Source: Eopsaltria australis
Taxonomy: Eukaryota; Chordata; Aves; Passeriformes; Petroicidae
Direction of reading: 5' to 3'
Length of the DNA stretch: 64,000 bases
Assembly: GCA_034509425.1 (NCBI GenBank)
Contig: JAVTVJ010000981.1
Span: 124,001-188,000, forward strand
The notes below the pieces were generated by a model that was not told the origin of the DNA, did not search any database, and saw only the letters and a program-made list of their open reading frames with translations. This document shows, one piece after another, positions 35,701-50,277 of this stretch. The translations under genes and the position numbers were made by a program. Each line of letters starts with the position of its first letter. The stretch's first letter is position 1.

Positions 35701-38700
35701 TCCTAAATGTGTTACTAACTCCTGTGACACCCATAGATGCTTTTAAACACTGTGTGCTTAACATTTCCCATTTACAAAAACACTGACAATGGTGTAAGAC
35801 TTAATTAATGATGAAGAACACTGCATTGCTTTCAGAGCTGCTGGGAAAAAAACAGCAAGTCTTGCCATTATTATTATTAGTATTGTTCCATCTTTAAGCT
35901 GTCAGATTACATAAATTTAGGCAGATGCCTTAAAGCATTGTGTGCACGGGAAAGCTCTCTGAAGGAACAAATTCCATTTTCCTTTGTCTTGGACTGAAAT
36001 ATCATAATTGTACGCGAAGATAGGACAGCTATTACTGAAAAGGAGGTACAAAAGGGTAGGAAAGGAGCTAATGCAGCACTAGAAAAAGAGATGGGAGACA
36101 GCTTCATCCAAACTGATAGCGAAACAAATTATTCCCAAACTTGGCCTTTTGAGAGTATGCCATAAATATTTAGACATTAAGAGGCTGTGAGACAATGTCT
36201 GTTGTTCCCTGAATGCAAATATAATACCCTGGAGTCTGAGATGTTAGCACTTACTGCTCTTCCTTTTTTAGCCTGGAAGTCTCAAAAGTGTTTTAAGCAT
36301 CAGCTGGACACACAAACTCATTTGCCTTCTTCAGGCAGTCTTGTCTAACTGATCCATAAACTTTCAGAGGCTGGAAACCTTGGCTTGACTGTTTCTGTGG
36401 GAATTGGAGATCAGGGCTCTGGTGGGGATTCTACAGGGTACTTTTAACCTAATGTGAACATGATGGACAGAATTATACTGGTGATTAATGGATCTATAAA
36501 AGAGAAGTATTAAACCGCATTGCCCTGAAATATTATGAGTTACCTACATGCATTCTCCTTTCCTTAATCCCTCTCCAGGGTCTCATACAGAACTTTTTGG
36601 GCTCTTTCTCAGGCTGCCACCATTTGTTGCATTGCACTACAACAGCTGTGACATATCTGCTGCATTTTGATGAAATTACTGGAACCAGAATCACCAGTGG
36701 TGCAATTATTCCTTATACAGATGATTTAATTACAGCAGTGATATGTTACAGGGTTAATTAATTGTTGCTTATTAAGTGCTTTGAGATCTTTGAATGAGAG
36801 ATGCTACGTATGTGCAAGGGATGATTATTAGTTATTAACAGCAATGCTCCCAGCTATTTGGAGGGTAAAAATAATTTAGTTTCATTGTGAAATATTAAAT
36901 TTGCAGTCTAGTTGGATCCATGGCATATTTCAGGTTGCAAGTGAAAAGCCAAGCATATACTTAGGTAGTGATGCACTGTGCCAAATTTGGTTTGTGAGAG
37001 CAGTTCCCATTGATTCCCATTGGAACAGAAAAGAGCTGGAAATACAGCAGGTTACAGAAACTGGAGGAGGGGATGGTGTGGGAGGAGGTTCCTGAGCTTT
37101 CAGTAAAATCAGTAGGCAATGGAAGGGTTTGCAGGAATATTGATGTACAGGCTCTAATTTAATGATTTAGCCACGATTATTGAACAGAATCCATTGCCTT
37201 CAGAGCCACCTTCTCCTTTTGAGGCTTTTTCCTAATATTTTTCTCCAGCAGCAGCAGTTGTAGGCTAGCCTGAGCCCATGGACAGTGTATCTGTGTGGAA
37301 AATCAGGCTGCCTAAACTCTGGTATTTATCCTGGCACTCATGCTGCAGTGCTATGTCTAGAGAGATATTTCATCAGTTCTCAAAATTTAATAACTCTGTG
37401 TGTCAAAATATGAGCTGTTCAATTACTGGAATTCCTTTACTCATTTCAGAGAGATCTCTCTTCCCTTTGCTCCTTCTTGCCACACTTATTCTTTCTTATA
37501 TTGAGGAATAAACTTATTTACTAATGAGAGAGGAGGAAGAGACAGACTTTTGTCCTCATGTTGCTTCCCATGAAGGAGCACTAAGTGCCTTTTAAGGCCT
37601 GTTTCCATACCTGGCAGTTCAGTACTCGTCTCCATCCCAGAGATGAGCCCACTGACCGGGGGCGTTTGTGTGAAGGTTCTGCAGTGCCTCAGAGAGGGAG
37701 GAGGAAAACACAAAATGAGCTCTGTGAATCCTGTGCCAAGCAAAAACGACCGACATTAAAATTAAAGTCTGTCTCTAGGAAGTTTTCACTGGCATGGATA
37801 AATAGCAGCTCTTCAGGGTGCTGACCCATCACAGAGGGGAGGATTGGGCAGGGTGTGAATACAGGTGCCTTAAAACATCCCCTGCCCTGGGGAACTCAGG
37901 CAGCGGGGCTGGAGAGGATGTGGTCTATGGGGGGGTCAGTGCCTACAGCTCCCGCTGAATTGCACAGACAGAGCTGCTCAAACGTGGATCTAGGTAGGAG
38001 AGAACCAAAGGAGTTGCCAGAGGGTGGAATGGACCCCTGAAGTGTATTTCTAAATTCTTGAACTGTCTAAACCAACCTCTAGATAAGAGCTAGAGCCCTA
38101 CAATAGAATGTCTTCAACTGCTGCACACCTTAGTTACTTGGTTTGTGGTTTACAATCTTTTGCCAAGTCCCTGTCACAAGGACAGTGTCTGTGTTGCCAG
38201 AGAGATGCAAGAACTGCCATGTTTCTGCTCAGGTATTCTGTGCAGCACATCGTGAGTACCATGAGTCACTCTGCATGGATGGGCTGTGAGCTGCATGCTT
38301 AATGCCTCTTAAGTTCCTGCAAACCATAGTCTTGCTCTGCAGGTGCTGTAGGAATGAGCTTTACATACCCAATGGATATGTTCAGGAGTCCTTGATTCAC
38401 AACTCCCTGATCAGAGCTGCTTCAGAAGACCCAGAAAAGCATATGTGGTCTTCAGTTCTGCTTGGATAAAATCTCCTGGAAGGAAAAACAACAGCAACAA
38501 CAACAAAGAAATCACATGTATCTGAGAATCCTAGATGAGAGCACAGCTTTGGGGGATTTATTTGGGTTTTTTTGGTTGAGTTTTCTTGTTTTTTCATCAC
38601 TGTGCTGTGCAGTGTCCAGTTTAGGCCTGAATTGTGCCATGTAAGTGCGACAATTTTTAAGAAGTGTGCATGACTTTCTAAAAGGTTCGTCCCAATTAAC

Positions 38701-41440
38701 TGGCATTATCCCCTAGGAAGTTTTCACCAGTTTTAGTGGACCTAGACCTCTTCCTATTCTCAATGAGCAAATATCTGGGTCTGTTTTCCAGCTAGATGGT
38801 TTTGGGGAGCTTAATTTTATATGAACGGGCTTTATTATTTTGGTTTTATTTAGTATTTGATTATTTATCTGTATTGGCTTTCCTTCCAGAGAGTGGAGAT
38901 ATCTGTGACTGTAAATCCCTTTCCACTTGTAGGAACTAGCTGTGTATATGTGTATGGGACACAAGGAGGATTCAGCAAGTCTTATCAGAGAAACTTCCTG
39001 GGGTGAAGCCTGTTGCTGTTTTTCTGTACGACAGCTAGTTCTGCTGGGCTATAACTGGGATCTGAGATACTCCTGCAATACTGATGATGATAATAAAAAT
39101 ACCCCACGCATCATTAATTGAGTCAAGGAAAATTCCACCATAGACACAGTTAAATCTTCACCTATTCAGATGGTGCAGATAGTGATTTCTGGCTTCAAAA
39201 CCAGGAGTGGGGAGGAAGTTAGGGCAAATTGCATTGAATTCCTGCTCACCTTGAGCTGTTCTGTAGTATGAGATACCGCAAATGCTATGGCAAGTAGAGA
39301 TGTGCATTTTTCTCAGTTACTGTGACAGCCCAGAAATGCAAATGCTTTCTATGCTGCAATTGTTTTGACTCTGGAGAATTGTTCTCTTTCCTGTGTTCTG
39401 GCTCTTCTGGACTCTGATTGCCTGTCAGCCAAGGAATGCTGCTAGGCAGATTCAAAGGGGAATGGCTTGATGCCCATCTTTGTGGCTGAAAGACTATTTT
39501 ATTAAATTTTTCTGGACAGTGTGTTTCAATTTCTATTGCTCCAGGGCCCTGGAATCTGAGCCACTCAGAGAAACAGACCTCCTGCTCCTCAGAGTACCAG
39601 GAGTGATCAGAGGGTAAATGAGAGTGGTGGCCAAAGCTTGTGTCCCAGAATTCAGCCACTGATTCTCCCACTGTGGGGGTGATCACAGACACAGAAATCC
39701 CTGTGGGGAGATGCTGGATGGGTCATGTGAGTCACCAAAGAAACACAGCCTCAAAAGACAAGGCAGAAAAGCAAATTGCTTTTCTATGGATGAGTTACCA
39801 CACAGTGACTTACTAAAGATGATCCATAAAATTTGTGGGGTCTGGTTTAGTATTTTATCCATGAAACAATTCTTTTAATATTCAGCTCTTGCTCATGAGG
39901 TGGAAGGGATGGGAAAAGCATCTGCAGCATTATTAGCAGTCTCAGTGTGAATGGGATCCTTTAGCAAGGTGTTGTGGAAGTCTGTTGTCTCCCTCCTGCT
40001 TGAGTCAGCCCCTCCACCCCAGTCTCTTTATTCCCCTGCTTAGTCAGCAGGTTTTAAACCAGATGAAAGCACACAGCCCTAAAAATGCTGACTTCTCAAA
40101 GTGCTGCACCCTGACAGTCAGGCACCCAGGAACAGACGTACTACCAACTTCATCCTCACAGCAGACTTTAATCTCCTTCTGAAGGCAGACATGTAAAAGA
40201 GAATATAATTTACGAACAGTGATGCTAAAATTAAAAGCTTCGAAGAAATCATTCCTTATTCAACCTGAAGTAGTTGGCATAGAGAAGAAAGAGGAAAAAA
40301 GCAAAACCAGTCTACTTTTCCCTTTTCTGAGTATATTACTTTTTTTTAAGCTTGGATAAAACAGCCTGGTGTATTAACCTTCCAGGGCGGTGGATGGAGT
40401 GCAACCTGCAACCTGGTTTTTGTGTCTCACTCCACTCGAAAGCCTTTCCTCACAGGTCACATCTCTCACAGTTTTGTATTCCTGGGCAGAACAAACTGTC
40501 AGCCCTTTATAGCTGGAATGGAAATAGGTCTTGAGGAATGGCTTCTGGTACTGTTTTCTCCAGGAATCTCACTGGCATTCCCAGTAATATTGCTATACTG
40601 CTTCTACTATTTTCCATTCCATGAGCTGCTCCAGTCTCCTTGGCCTGGGCTCAGGGCAGTCTGGCAGCTCAGTGGTGCAGCAGAAAGGAGATCTAAGGCT
40701 GCATATCCTGAACTGGCTTCCCAGGAGTGTTTGGAGTCTGTACTTGTACATGGGACACTCAGCTTTCTGGATTTATTCCACATGAGACTCTTTCCAGCTG
40801 CAGAGAGAAGTAAAAGAACCTGGTTAATGTTGATTTAATGTCCAAACTTTTTCTGCCATTTAGAAAGGTTCTTTCTGTGTAACTCAGCTCCCTCATTTCC
40901 CGGAGTAATTTAATTTTAATTGAAGACTCAATTGCACAATTGTACAGGTAAAATGGAGTACAGGTAATACAGTACTATTCAATGAAAAGGAGCTTTATCA
41001 AAGCAGAACAGAACAATATTGTGGGGTTTTTCTATTTTATTTGCTTTTGTTTTCCCAGTTGGCACAAGGTTTTGCCTTTCCTGCTTCTGCCCTTCACCCT
41101 TTGGGCCAGGACTGTCTATGAACCACTAAATGATTTGTCAAGAACACTCTCTTATCTCTCTGCCTTCAGTGTGAGCTTCTCTTTGATGCATCCTAGCTGA
41201 ATAGGATAAAATAATCCATATTCACCGTGGGACACTACAGCTTAAGCCAGAAAAGGAGCCCAGTAAAAATGCAAACAGCAACAAACCCCTTCTTTGAAAT
41301 TCACTGATGTTTCTTATCTTCCCAACTGCTTGAAGGACCAAAGCGTTTAAAATCTTGTTTTAAACACTAATAGCACCTGATTCATCCAATAATGCTTCTT
41401 TAAACTGTTTTCCTGTTTTCAATACAAAATCCTGAAGTCC
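32757..41440. other. Intergenic block with no recognised gene
   Basis: About 8.7 kb of AT-rich non-coding DNA. Open frames are short, and none carries recognisable protein domains. A short CAA-type run lies near 38,482. It may hold regulatory sequence for the flanking developmental gene, but nothing in a single sequence can show this. Confidence 0.5.
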
Positions 41441-41449
41441 TGTACAAAG

Positions 41450-41570
41450 CAAGGTCAGCATTCTTCCCTATTTCAGAGCTGAGGAAACTGAGACACAGGC
41501 TGAGTGGATGACTTATGCAAGATCACACAGTGATCACACAGGCAACTAGAAGAAGATATCCTGCTTTTGA
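41450..41570 (+). mobile_element. MIR-like ancient SINE remnant
   Basis: The stretch GAGCTGAGGAAACTGAGACA is followed by a 'gacttatgcaagatcacaca' block. This is the order and spacing of the MIR core and 3' part ('gaggaaactgag... gacttgcccaaggtcacaca'). It is diverged, as expected for an old amniote SINE. Confidence 0.7.
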
Positions 41571-43054
41571 GCTAATTAATGCAATCCAAAATACACATTA
41601 TTTTCCATAACTGTCCTGGTGTGGGAACTCCAGCCTGCATTGCTGTATTAATAGAAGAGCTGTTCTTTCCTGTTTTCATGGCAAAGATGAGTCTGGGAGA
41701 TCCTGTGGACCTTTGGGGATAGCAGAGAACACTTTTTGTAAGAATAAAGCCTTGTCTCACTGCTTCCTCTGGGTGACCTGAGACAGACTCTGCTCAGGAG
41801 CTCCAAAAGAATGCAGGACATGAGCCCCTGACACACAGCTCAGGGTGCCAGAAACCAGCCCTTGCTCTGGGCCTCTGAAAAATTGCAGAGGGACTGTCAG
41901 GAATGGAGGAATGGCTGGTGTGCAGGGAAGAGGGAGCTGGAATGGTGGGGGATAATGAGAAGGAAGAGGGCAAGAAAAATATGTCAGAACAAGAGGTTCA
42001 AAGACATTCTTTGGCTTCTTCTGCATCCTGTGCTGACTCAGGCAGTGCTGGGGCCATGAAGACCCCTCTTAATCTACATTTTCTTTTCCTCTTTCACTGG
42101 GAATGGAAGAGTCATGTGTAGGTGGCCCTGCTCACCCCCTCTTACCCTCTCCATTTCCTTTCCCAGAGCGTCTCTCTGGGATACGCAGCCATCTGGCTGT
42201 TAATTGCAGCATGAGCTGAACTCTTAGGATGTATCCTTTGGAATTTGGTCCTGGTTTAGTGATTTCTCTGTCATTTCTTTGCATTTTCCATACATCTCAT
42301 TCACGCCCCCGGAGCCACTGCTGTGTGAGTGCACTCTGTCCTTTTGTATCCCACGTATTTTCATGATTCCTGTTTGCCCCAGAACTTCTCAACATTCTTA
42401 TTTGGTTTCTATTATTTTTATTCCATTTATTCTCACGTTTCTCTGCTTCCTGTTAGCACAGGGAGCACCATCCCACTCTGAAACAGTCAACTGAGGGTAG
42501 GCATCAGCCTCCCTCCTGCTCTAATCCCATCCACCCTGGGTCAAGACACTGACCTTAGCAGCATTGCTGGAGGCGGAAAGGGAAGGTGCAAACGATTCCA
42601 GAGGAAGTTCAGCTTTAAAAGCTTTTAAAGTTCAGCTCTGGGATAATCATCAAGACTCCTTAGCCCTCTCCCTTTGTGCTATGAGTAAAATGCACAGTAC
42701 AGTCAGCTTAACTCCTTTGCTGCCAGCACTAAAGATGTTGGTAAAGAGATAGGGAAACAAAAAGGAGCATCTTCCATGAAAAATCCATCTGTTCTGTATT
42801 GATAAGAGAACACAAGATACCGAGGGGATATTGATGACATAGAAGTCCATCCTGGGTACTTTCATACTCCTTTCCTCTTCCAGCATTTCTCACAAGAGAA
42901 TGTTAGCCATACAGCTGCTGGAAATCGATTTCTGGATGGATTTCTCATGAAAGAATGGATTGATGCTGGGAGTGAAGTCTTCATTTGTGTCTGGTGGTGA
43001 GATAAGGTATGACTGAACCTTTCTCTTCTCTCATAGGTTAATTCTCTGATTCTT
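41571..43054. other. Intergenic block with no recognised gene
   Basis: Nothing recognised beyond short open frames. Confidence 0.5.
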
Positions 43055-43137
43055 AGGGATGTTCTGTGCAGGGCTAAGAGCTGGATTTGATTATCCTTGT
43101 GGGTCATTTCCAGCTCATATTCTCTGATTCTGTCAGA
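43055..43137 (+). mobile_element. CR1: CR1 LINE 3' tail, very short and diverged
   Basis: Only the terminal part remains: 'gagctggatttgattatcct', 'tgtgggtcatttccagctca' and an end of the 'attctctgattctg' type, resembling the CR1 8-bp terminal repeat. Confidence 0.6.
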
Positions 43138-43206
43138 GTGTTGTTCTAGGCTTTTTCAGTATGTAAGAGTTTTTCCTTTTCATTTCATTCCTCTTGCTGT
43201 AATGAT

Positions 43207-43615
43207 GTCTTTTGGGGCTACCTAAAAACAGAGGCCAGACAAAATCAAGGGAATAAAAAGCAGTTCTATTTATTGAAGGGCCTTCAGGTGCATTTCAGGC
43301 AGATGAAGCCCCCCAGGGGCTACACCCAAAAATGGACAATGGGTCACAGGTTTTACACTTTTATAAGTTTGGTCCATTTGCATATTGGAGGTTCACCTTC
43401 CAATTACAGCTTCAGCTAATGAAGTCATTTACCCCAAGTTTGCTCCCCCCCAACTCACTTTTGTTTCCATCTCTCAGGGCCTGGGACAGTCAGGTGTCCT
43501 TGATTGCCAGGCCTGGAGAGGAATTGTTGTGTCTGACCAAAATGGGAAAGAAGCAGCTGACACTGGATATGGAGTTTAGAGTTCTACACTAAAGAACTGC
43601 AGGATTACAAATACA
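43207..43615 (-). mobile_element. Probable solo LTR or LTR fragment, minus orientation
   Basis: Read on the minus strand it has a CTTATAAAAG TATA box (43,367-43,358), then AATAAA (43,274-43,269) about 85 bp on, then a short U5-like stretch. This is the compact U3-R-U5 order of a retroviral LTR. The minus-strand start is TGTATTTGTAAT near 43,615. I found no target duplication, so the ends are approximate. Confidence 0.5.
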
Positions 43616-46600
43616 TGAAAAATATAAAAGCTAAAATCTTAAGGCATCAGTAACAGTGAACTTGCCATAATTGTTTCCTTGTTATGGACACCATCAGAGC
43701 AGGGCTGGAGGTGAAGCTGATGCTTCTGTGCCATCACAAGTGTTCCATGTGACAAGGAGCCCCCAGGGCTGATGTGCTGGGATCTGTGCCAAGGAGGTTG
43801 AATGGCCACTGGCAACTTCACAGTGGCAAAGGGTATGGACCCAGAATAATTAAACAACTGTGTCCCATTGCAGCTCATGACAGCTTCCAGATGCTGCTGA
43901 AAGTGATTCCAGATGTGTTCTTTGGAACCTCTGGTTGTTGAGAGTGCACATGTCTTGGGAGGGTGAGAGCAGAGCCTCTTCTCGAGATGCACGTGGCATC
44001 CCTGCCTTTGTCCCTTAGACATGAGAGGTCAGCAGCACTTAGAAATACACCCACGGGGTAGAACATTTCCCTGTCCCTCCAGTGCCTCTGTTGTTTCAAG
44101 AGCTCACAGATGTGCACAGCTGTGCAGTTGAGCAGGGCACAAAGGGTTGTGTCTGCCTGTCACCTGTAAAGCCTTTTCCTTATGCACAATTACCTTTAGG
44201 GTCCACTGTGTCCCATAGTGGAGACATGCAGACCCAAAGCGACCTTAGTGATTCTCTTGCCTATCAGCACAAGGCAGGAATTTCTCCTGGTTATCCGCAT
44301 ATCCTTGATTTTCCTGGCCTGATACTTCCCCCTGCTGTTCCCTGTCTTTTTGGCACTCGGCATCCAGCTCCTTCCCAGCTCTCCGTCACTCCTGCTGGTA
44401 ACTCCGGTAACTCCGGAGCTGAAGCGGGACGCTGGCGTGGCCTGAGAGCAGAGGCAGGACAGTGGGTGAGGCTCACGGAGCAGGAGAGTGTCTTTCAAAG
44501 GAGATCGTGGGCTTGGCATTCTGAACGAGCCCTGAGTGGGGAAGGACTCAGAAGTCAGAGGGGTTCAGCTTTGGGAACCCCAAGCGCAAGAGCTGAAGGC
44601 CACTCTGGTACTGGCTGCAGGCACTTCTCTGTTTCCCCACCTTTAGGACAACTTCCCATCTCCCTCCTCAGGTTTAAGTGATTTCCTAAGCTTTGCATGG
44701 TTGATTTTTTTTTAATGATAATTTATGCACTCAGTCCCAGCATCATTAAAATCCTTGTTTTATCCTTTCCGGCATGAACACTTCTAGGCTGAGACTGATT
44801 TATATTTTAGTGGTTTTAAAGTAACAAATGTAATGAGTGATGTAATTATGGAGAATATAGGAAGAGGAGTGTTATTGGTGCTCATTCCGGCCCCTTCACT
44901 GCACCATGCAAACCACCCAGTATGAAGCAGGCAGGCAGCTTTCCCAAGGCATGTGTAGGGTAACAGTATTCCCTCTGACATCTGCCCAGGAAGTTACAGG
45001 GGGGGAAAGGGGCTTCATCATCTGTGAAGGTGCCCCAGAGAAAAGGGATAACATTAGAGTGTAAAATCTTTGTGAAAGGGACCGTTTTTATTGCACAGGG
45101 ATTCATCATCCTGCACAAAGGATGTTCATCCCAATTGGATGCCAGCCTAGTAAAAGCACTTAAAACAAAAAACAAAACTAAATGCACTACAAAGCAAAAT
45201 AATAAGTAGAAGCTGACACATTACAAATAAAATGCCAATCTTATTAAATCAGCACTTAGATGTTAGAGCTGAATGTATTCAAATTAGATATAAAACTTTG
45301 ATGTTGCAGTGGCACATCTCAGCAGATGTGTGAATTCCCTGTTACAGGTGCCATCACATGAAGGCTTTGTGGATGATTTTCTAAGGATGCTGTTTCACCC
45401 CAGAATCATCAACCAGAGGAGTCCAAGGACATCTGCACTGAGCCAGTGGATAACTTTATGATATGTGCCTTGACTCCATGAATGTGCTGCCATTGCTTGT
45501 TAGGAGGGTGACTGGAAAAAAGGGATGAGAAGGCCGGGCTGGGGTTCAGATCATGTGGTTTATGCTTCTGTCCATGGCAGGAAGTGGCTGGTGGTTGTTC
45601 CATGAGCATGGGTAGCCCTGTCTGTGGATGTTTGTTTAGAAAAATAGTTACACTAGTAACACCACAGTTCGGGGTCAGTTACAATGGAATTGGCTCTAAT
45701 GCTTTCCTTTTCAGCTCAAGTGTACTGCTACAAACTGACCTGTCCTCCCAAACCCTAAATCAGGCCGTGCCCATGCAATAATTTCCAGTGCTTTCAGGAA
45801 AATCATACTTTGGCTGATGGAAATCAAACAGAGCTGAGGAACCCTGTGTGGGCTGAATTGCAGTGAAGACCATTAGTGTCTTCCCCTCATTCTGGGACGC
45901 AAGAATGTGATTCATGAGGTTGTTCCTGTCTGTGATGAAGAACTATCCAGAAACATGAATATGCAGGATAGTCCTGACATTCCTGATGGGCAGGAACTGA
46001 GGAGAAGGCTGATAGTGACTTAGGAACAGAAGGAAGGAATGACCTAGATTTAGGCAAGGTGGTTTCTATAACAAGTATAAAATACTCATCCCAGGCTCAT
46101 TCCCTAGTCTTCTGTTCCCCAGTTTTCTAGGGTAGGTCTCTATCCAACTGTTGCTGTGAGCCTATTGCACCTTAAGTATTTTCATAACTCCTTTGAGATG
46201 AAGGATGCAGACTTTGACTGTGATTTTATTTGGTCCGGCTGGTGAACCTGTCCTTGGCTTGTCAGGAGACAAGGGAAAATGTTCTATTTAGATGAACAGA
46301 GATCCTGCAGGGAAGGACTATGACACAAGACATCTGGTTACACTTGGAATGCTGCCGTGAAAGTCACTCTTATTTCCCTAGACAAATCTTATCCTTCATC
46401 TTTGCCTCCATTTCCCCACGTGAAAAAAAGGATAATGTTGCCTGATCTGTGGGTGCTGGGAGAATGAATCCACAAGTACTCGCAGGGCACTTAAATGCTG
46501 TGGAAACAAGCTCAAAGAAAAGCCAACCAATAAAGAGAGTGATGAAGAACACAGGCCAATGTAAACCATTCCTTGGCCGTGGTACAGCTCAGTTTTAATG

Positions 46601-49600
46601 ATTCACGGTCTCGTGCAGTGTGAAACAACACCTCGGTTTCTGATAGAACAATAGTTTTTTGTTGCATCCTGCATCCGGTGTTCTCAGACATGCAAAAGGA
46701 AAGGCAGTTTTATGTTTTATACACATTTGCTTTTCAACTTTCAGAAATATTTAAGGGGGGTTATTCCAAATCTGCAGCAAAGCCACTGTTTCTTCCTGAA
46801 GATTAATAATTAGATCCTGTGGCAGCACTTGAATATTTTGATGATGGGTCCTTTAAAAGCATCTTAGATTAGATAGTCAGATAGAAGTGCACGATAATAA
46901 ACTGAGCAGACAGGGTCATGTGCTGACTTACTCATTATCCCTTCAATCCAGGCTGAATTGTGCGGACACACTTACACTAAAAAGGCAGAAAAGTAAAGTG
47001 GGCTTCTTAAAAATAATGCTATTTTTTGCTCTCCATAATTGATTATATACACATGTTACTCTAGGACAATCCAGAAGACAGGACAAGGAATATGTCATTT
47101 TATCCTTGCCTGTCTTTTGCTGGCTTCCTATAAAATTGCAGCTTTGAATAGATATGATGATACTCTGAAAGTCTAAATTATGTTCTGTTAGAAACTTTAT
47201 ATATGGGCCCTCCATGAAATAGCAACTCTGATGGCAGTGAGGCAGTCTATGATTCAATGGATGTTAGTGGGAGCTCTGCTGCCTCCGAACACAGGACTGG
47301 GCACTTGTGGAGGGGAACCTGATCCCAGAAAGGCCCTGCGGGATGCCATTCACAGTTATGATTAGAAATGTCCCAGGAATGCGTGGGGAAGGATGAGTGC
47401 ACAGCCTGCCTGAGATAGTGCCAGCTTTCTCCAGAGGGGCCAGATGGCATTATTTCTTTTTCCCAGTGATTTTGATTCGATAAGGTTGCCTTTTCCATGT
47501 GCTCCACGGTAACAGCTCCTGCAGTCTGGCTGCAAAGGACCTGGGAGAAGGGGAATATCTGACTTGAATCTTTGCTGAGGGGTTCTCTTACGATTTACTG
47601 CCGACCCCACTCTCCAGTGCTGGCATACAGCTCCATACTGCAGCACTCCAACAGCACAGGGACACTACCCAGGACCTTCTCAGCCTGATAGCCAAATTTC
47701 CACTCCCATCTTTTTCCAGGCTCTCTGGCAGCTAATGGATCTCTACAAGAGGTTTTCTTTCCTTTTGCCAGTGTAATAAATTTAAAGCCTTGAGATCACT
47801 GTACAAAGACTTAACAACACTGCAGCACTAATAATGTCATTATAGGAGCTAAGTCAGTCAACAAGTTACTGGCTGAGTAGAATTTCTTTGGCTGTTTGTC
47901 ATTATTTCCTTATATGCTTTGATTACTTTTTTCCTTGAGATGCAGACTTTATGATTTGTCTGACATACTTACCTTTGAGCTTTATTCAGAACAAACCCTA
48001 ACCCAGCCTTGGATTAATTGAATATATATATTTTTAATTTCAATCCTGTTTTTAAAAGAGACTTGCAACTGCAAATTTTACCAGAAGGTGGAACTGAAGC
48101 TGCATCTCCCAGCACAACTGACAGGAATGCACTTAAAAGCCTTGGATTCAGTTAGTCCTTTCCCTCTTTCTCTCGAGGCAGCTACTGGAAAGAACTCTGT
48201 CTAACATTCCGAGTGGATTAATTATTCTGTTAGATCCGTTTTACCGAGATCCAATGATCTAAACATTATATCAGGTCTGAAGGGACTTTTAATACTCATT
48301 TAAAATCATGAAGATTTCATTATTAGAGATACTGCCTGAAAGAAGCCTTTTTTGTTCAGTCTTTTGGTACTTTAGTTTCTCAGCAGTCAGTTTATCAGGC
48401 AGAGATGGGACTATTTCTAGTAACAGAACTCAGGGAGCTGGTACTTTTAGCAGAGTGCTAGCACATTTTGCAATGAATTATGGGGTCATATTATGCAGTG
48501 AGAGCCCATTCCAGAGGCATTGATCAAGATGTAGGCCCTGCAAGTGAGCTTGTTCCTCTTCAGCTGTATACAGAGTTCTCCAGAGAGCTGTCAAAGCAGA
48601 GAATAGCAACAAAAAGGGTGTGCTGCAACTTTCCTGGGGTCACAGTGATGGCAAGTGGCACAGCAAGAATTGCATCCATCTCCGGAAACAGAGTTGATTG
48701 CAGACAGCACTGTGCCTTCCCAGGGCACAGAAATTAAATTTATTAATTGTTCAGTTTAGCAACAGATCCATTATCTGTCCCTTCTGTTTTTTATTTCTCT
48801 CTCCCTTCCCTTCACCCGGAATCTCAAACCACAGCCAATTCCGTACCTCTTTTTGGGGAAGAGAAGTGCTCAGAGAGACTCAGAACCTTAAATGTAATGG
48901 AAACATTTGCTAATGAATGAGCCCTCGTTATGCATATTACAAGGAAACGCTTAATTGACAGTGGCGACCAGATAACAGGGTTTAATTAATAAATCTTTGT
49001 GGCGTCACATCCACCACAGGAAGGGATTACAGGGGTTAAAGTGTCTGTCTGGTGGACTTTTATGGAAGAGTTGTGTTGCCTGTCTTTTAACATGAGTAAC
49101 CCCTATGTCTGTGACCCAACACTTGCAAAGGGAGGGTCAGTTGGTTCTGAGAACACGGAAGGCCCGTCTGGGTGTTTGAAAATGGCTTGGATGGCATCTG
49201 AAGCACACCAAAGGAACATTTGTTTTCTTGCCTCTCCAGCCAGCATCTGGGTTCCTGTGCAGCTGTCTAGTCTACTGCACACACGGCCCTGAGTTGGACA
49301 AACAGGCTTCTCAAACTCAGCAGTTAATGACTGGGTCATTAGTGCCTCAGACAGGCTGTCAGCACCCACCTCCCCCGTGGGAGCACGCTCCCAAAACAGG
49401 GACTTGATAACTGTATTGATAAACTAGTGAAGCTCTGCTGACCTTCCTCTGTTAATACAGTGACTCCATAGCCAGTGGGGAGCAAGGCTCTGGAGATCCC
49501 ACTGCAGTCTGTTAGGGAAGATGGATTACTGTCACTCTGACCTGCAAGCTGTTCTCCACGTTTGCAGTGTGATGTGAAAAGGTCACAGAAAGTTCAGGAC

Positions 49601-49624
49601 TCCTGATCAGTCTGCTTTTTGATA
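43616..49624. other. Intergenic block with no recognised gene
   Basis: No gene or repeat family recognised. A small GC-rich patch with a doubled TAACTCCGG lies near 44,400. Confidence 0.5.
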
Positions 49625-49716
49625 ACACTGGAAGGTTCCATGCCAGTGGCAGGGGTTGGAACAAGGTGAGCTTTAAGGTCCCTTCCAACCCAAACCATTC
49701 AGTGAGTCTGTGATTG
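49625..49716 (+). mobile_element. CR1: CR1 LINE 3' tail, short
   Basis: Contains 'tgccagtggcaggggttgga', 'gctttaaggtcccttccaac' and 'ccaaaccattc', the last CR1 blocks in order. Confidence 0.85.
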
Positions 49717-50277
49717 TCATCCTCTTCTATCCGCATGCTCATTTTAGAGCAGAAAGTGTCTGTCACACACCAAGGGGTAACATTCACAGCTACCACCAGC
49801 CCAGGAACACTCACCTTTACTCACTCTGCTCCTGCTTGGATGCACATCACCCTCAGAAATCCCTGCAGAGGGGTCAGAAAGCAACAGCTGCCCACATGAA
49901 TCTTTGCCCAGGAGAGCTGTACCTCCCAATATCAGCTGGCCAAGCCCTGTGGGACCAAACAGAACCAGCCCAATTAATCCCAGCCCATGGGCCAGGCAGC
50001 ACATCTCCTGTTACTTGTGTGTGCTGAGTGACAACTGGGCAAGAGGGGAACAAAGGCTCTCTGCCTGAAGTGGTGCCTCAGACCCAGAGAGCCCATTGGG
50101 ACATGGCAGAGTTGTTTGTTCTCCTGCACACAAGAGCATCTTGGAGAAATGTGGCCATACCAGTTCTGCTGAGAACAATTAAGGACAGAAAACCCTTTAA
50201 CCTGCTCTTTGCCTTCCCAGCAATCAGTTGTGACTTACCAGTACAACCCCAGTCACCATCCTTTGCGTGAATGAAGA
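49717..50277. other. Short unassigned spacer
   Basis: Nothing recognised. Confidence 0.4.
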
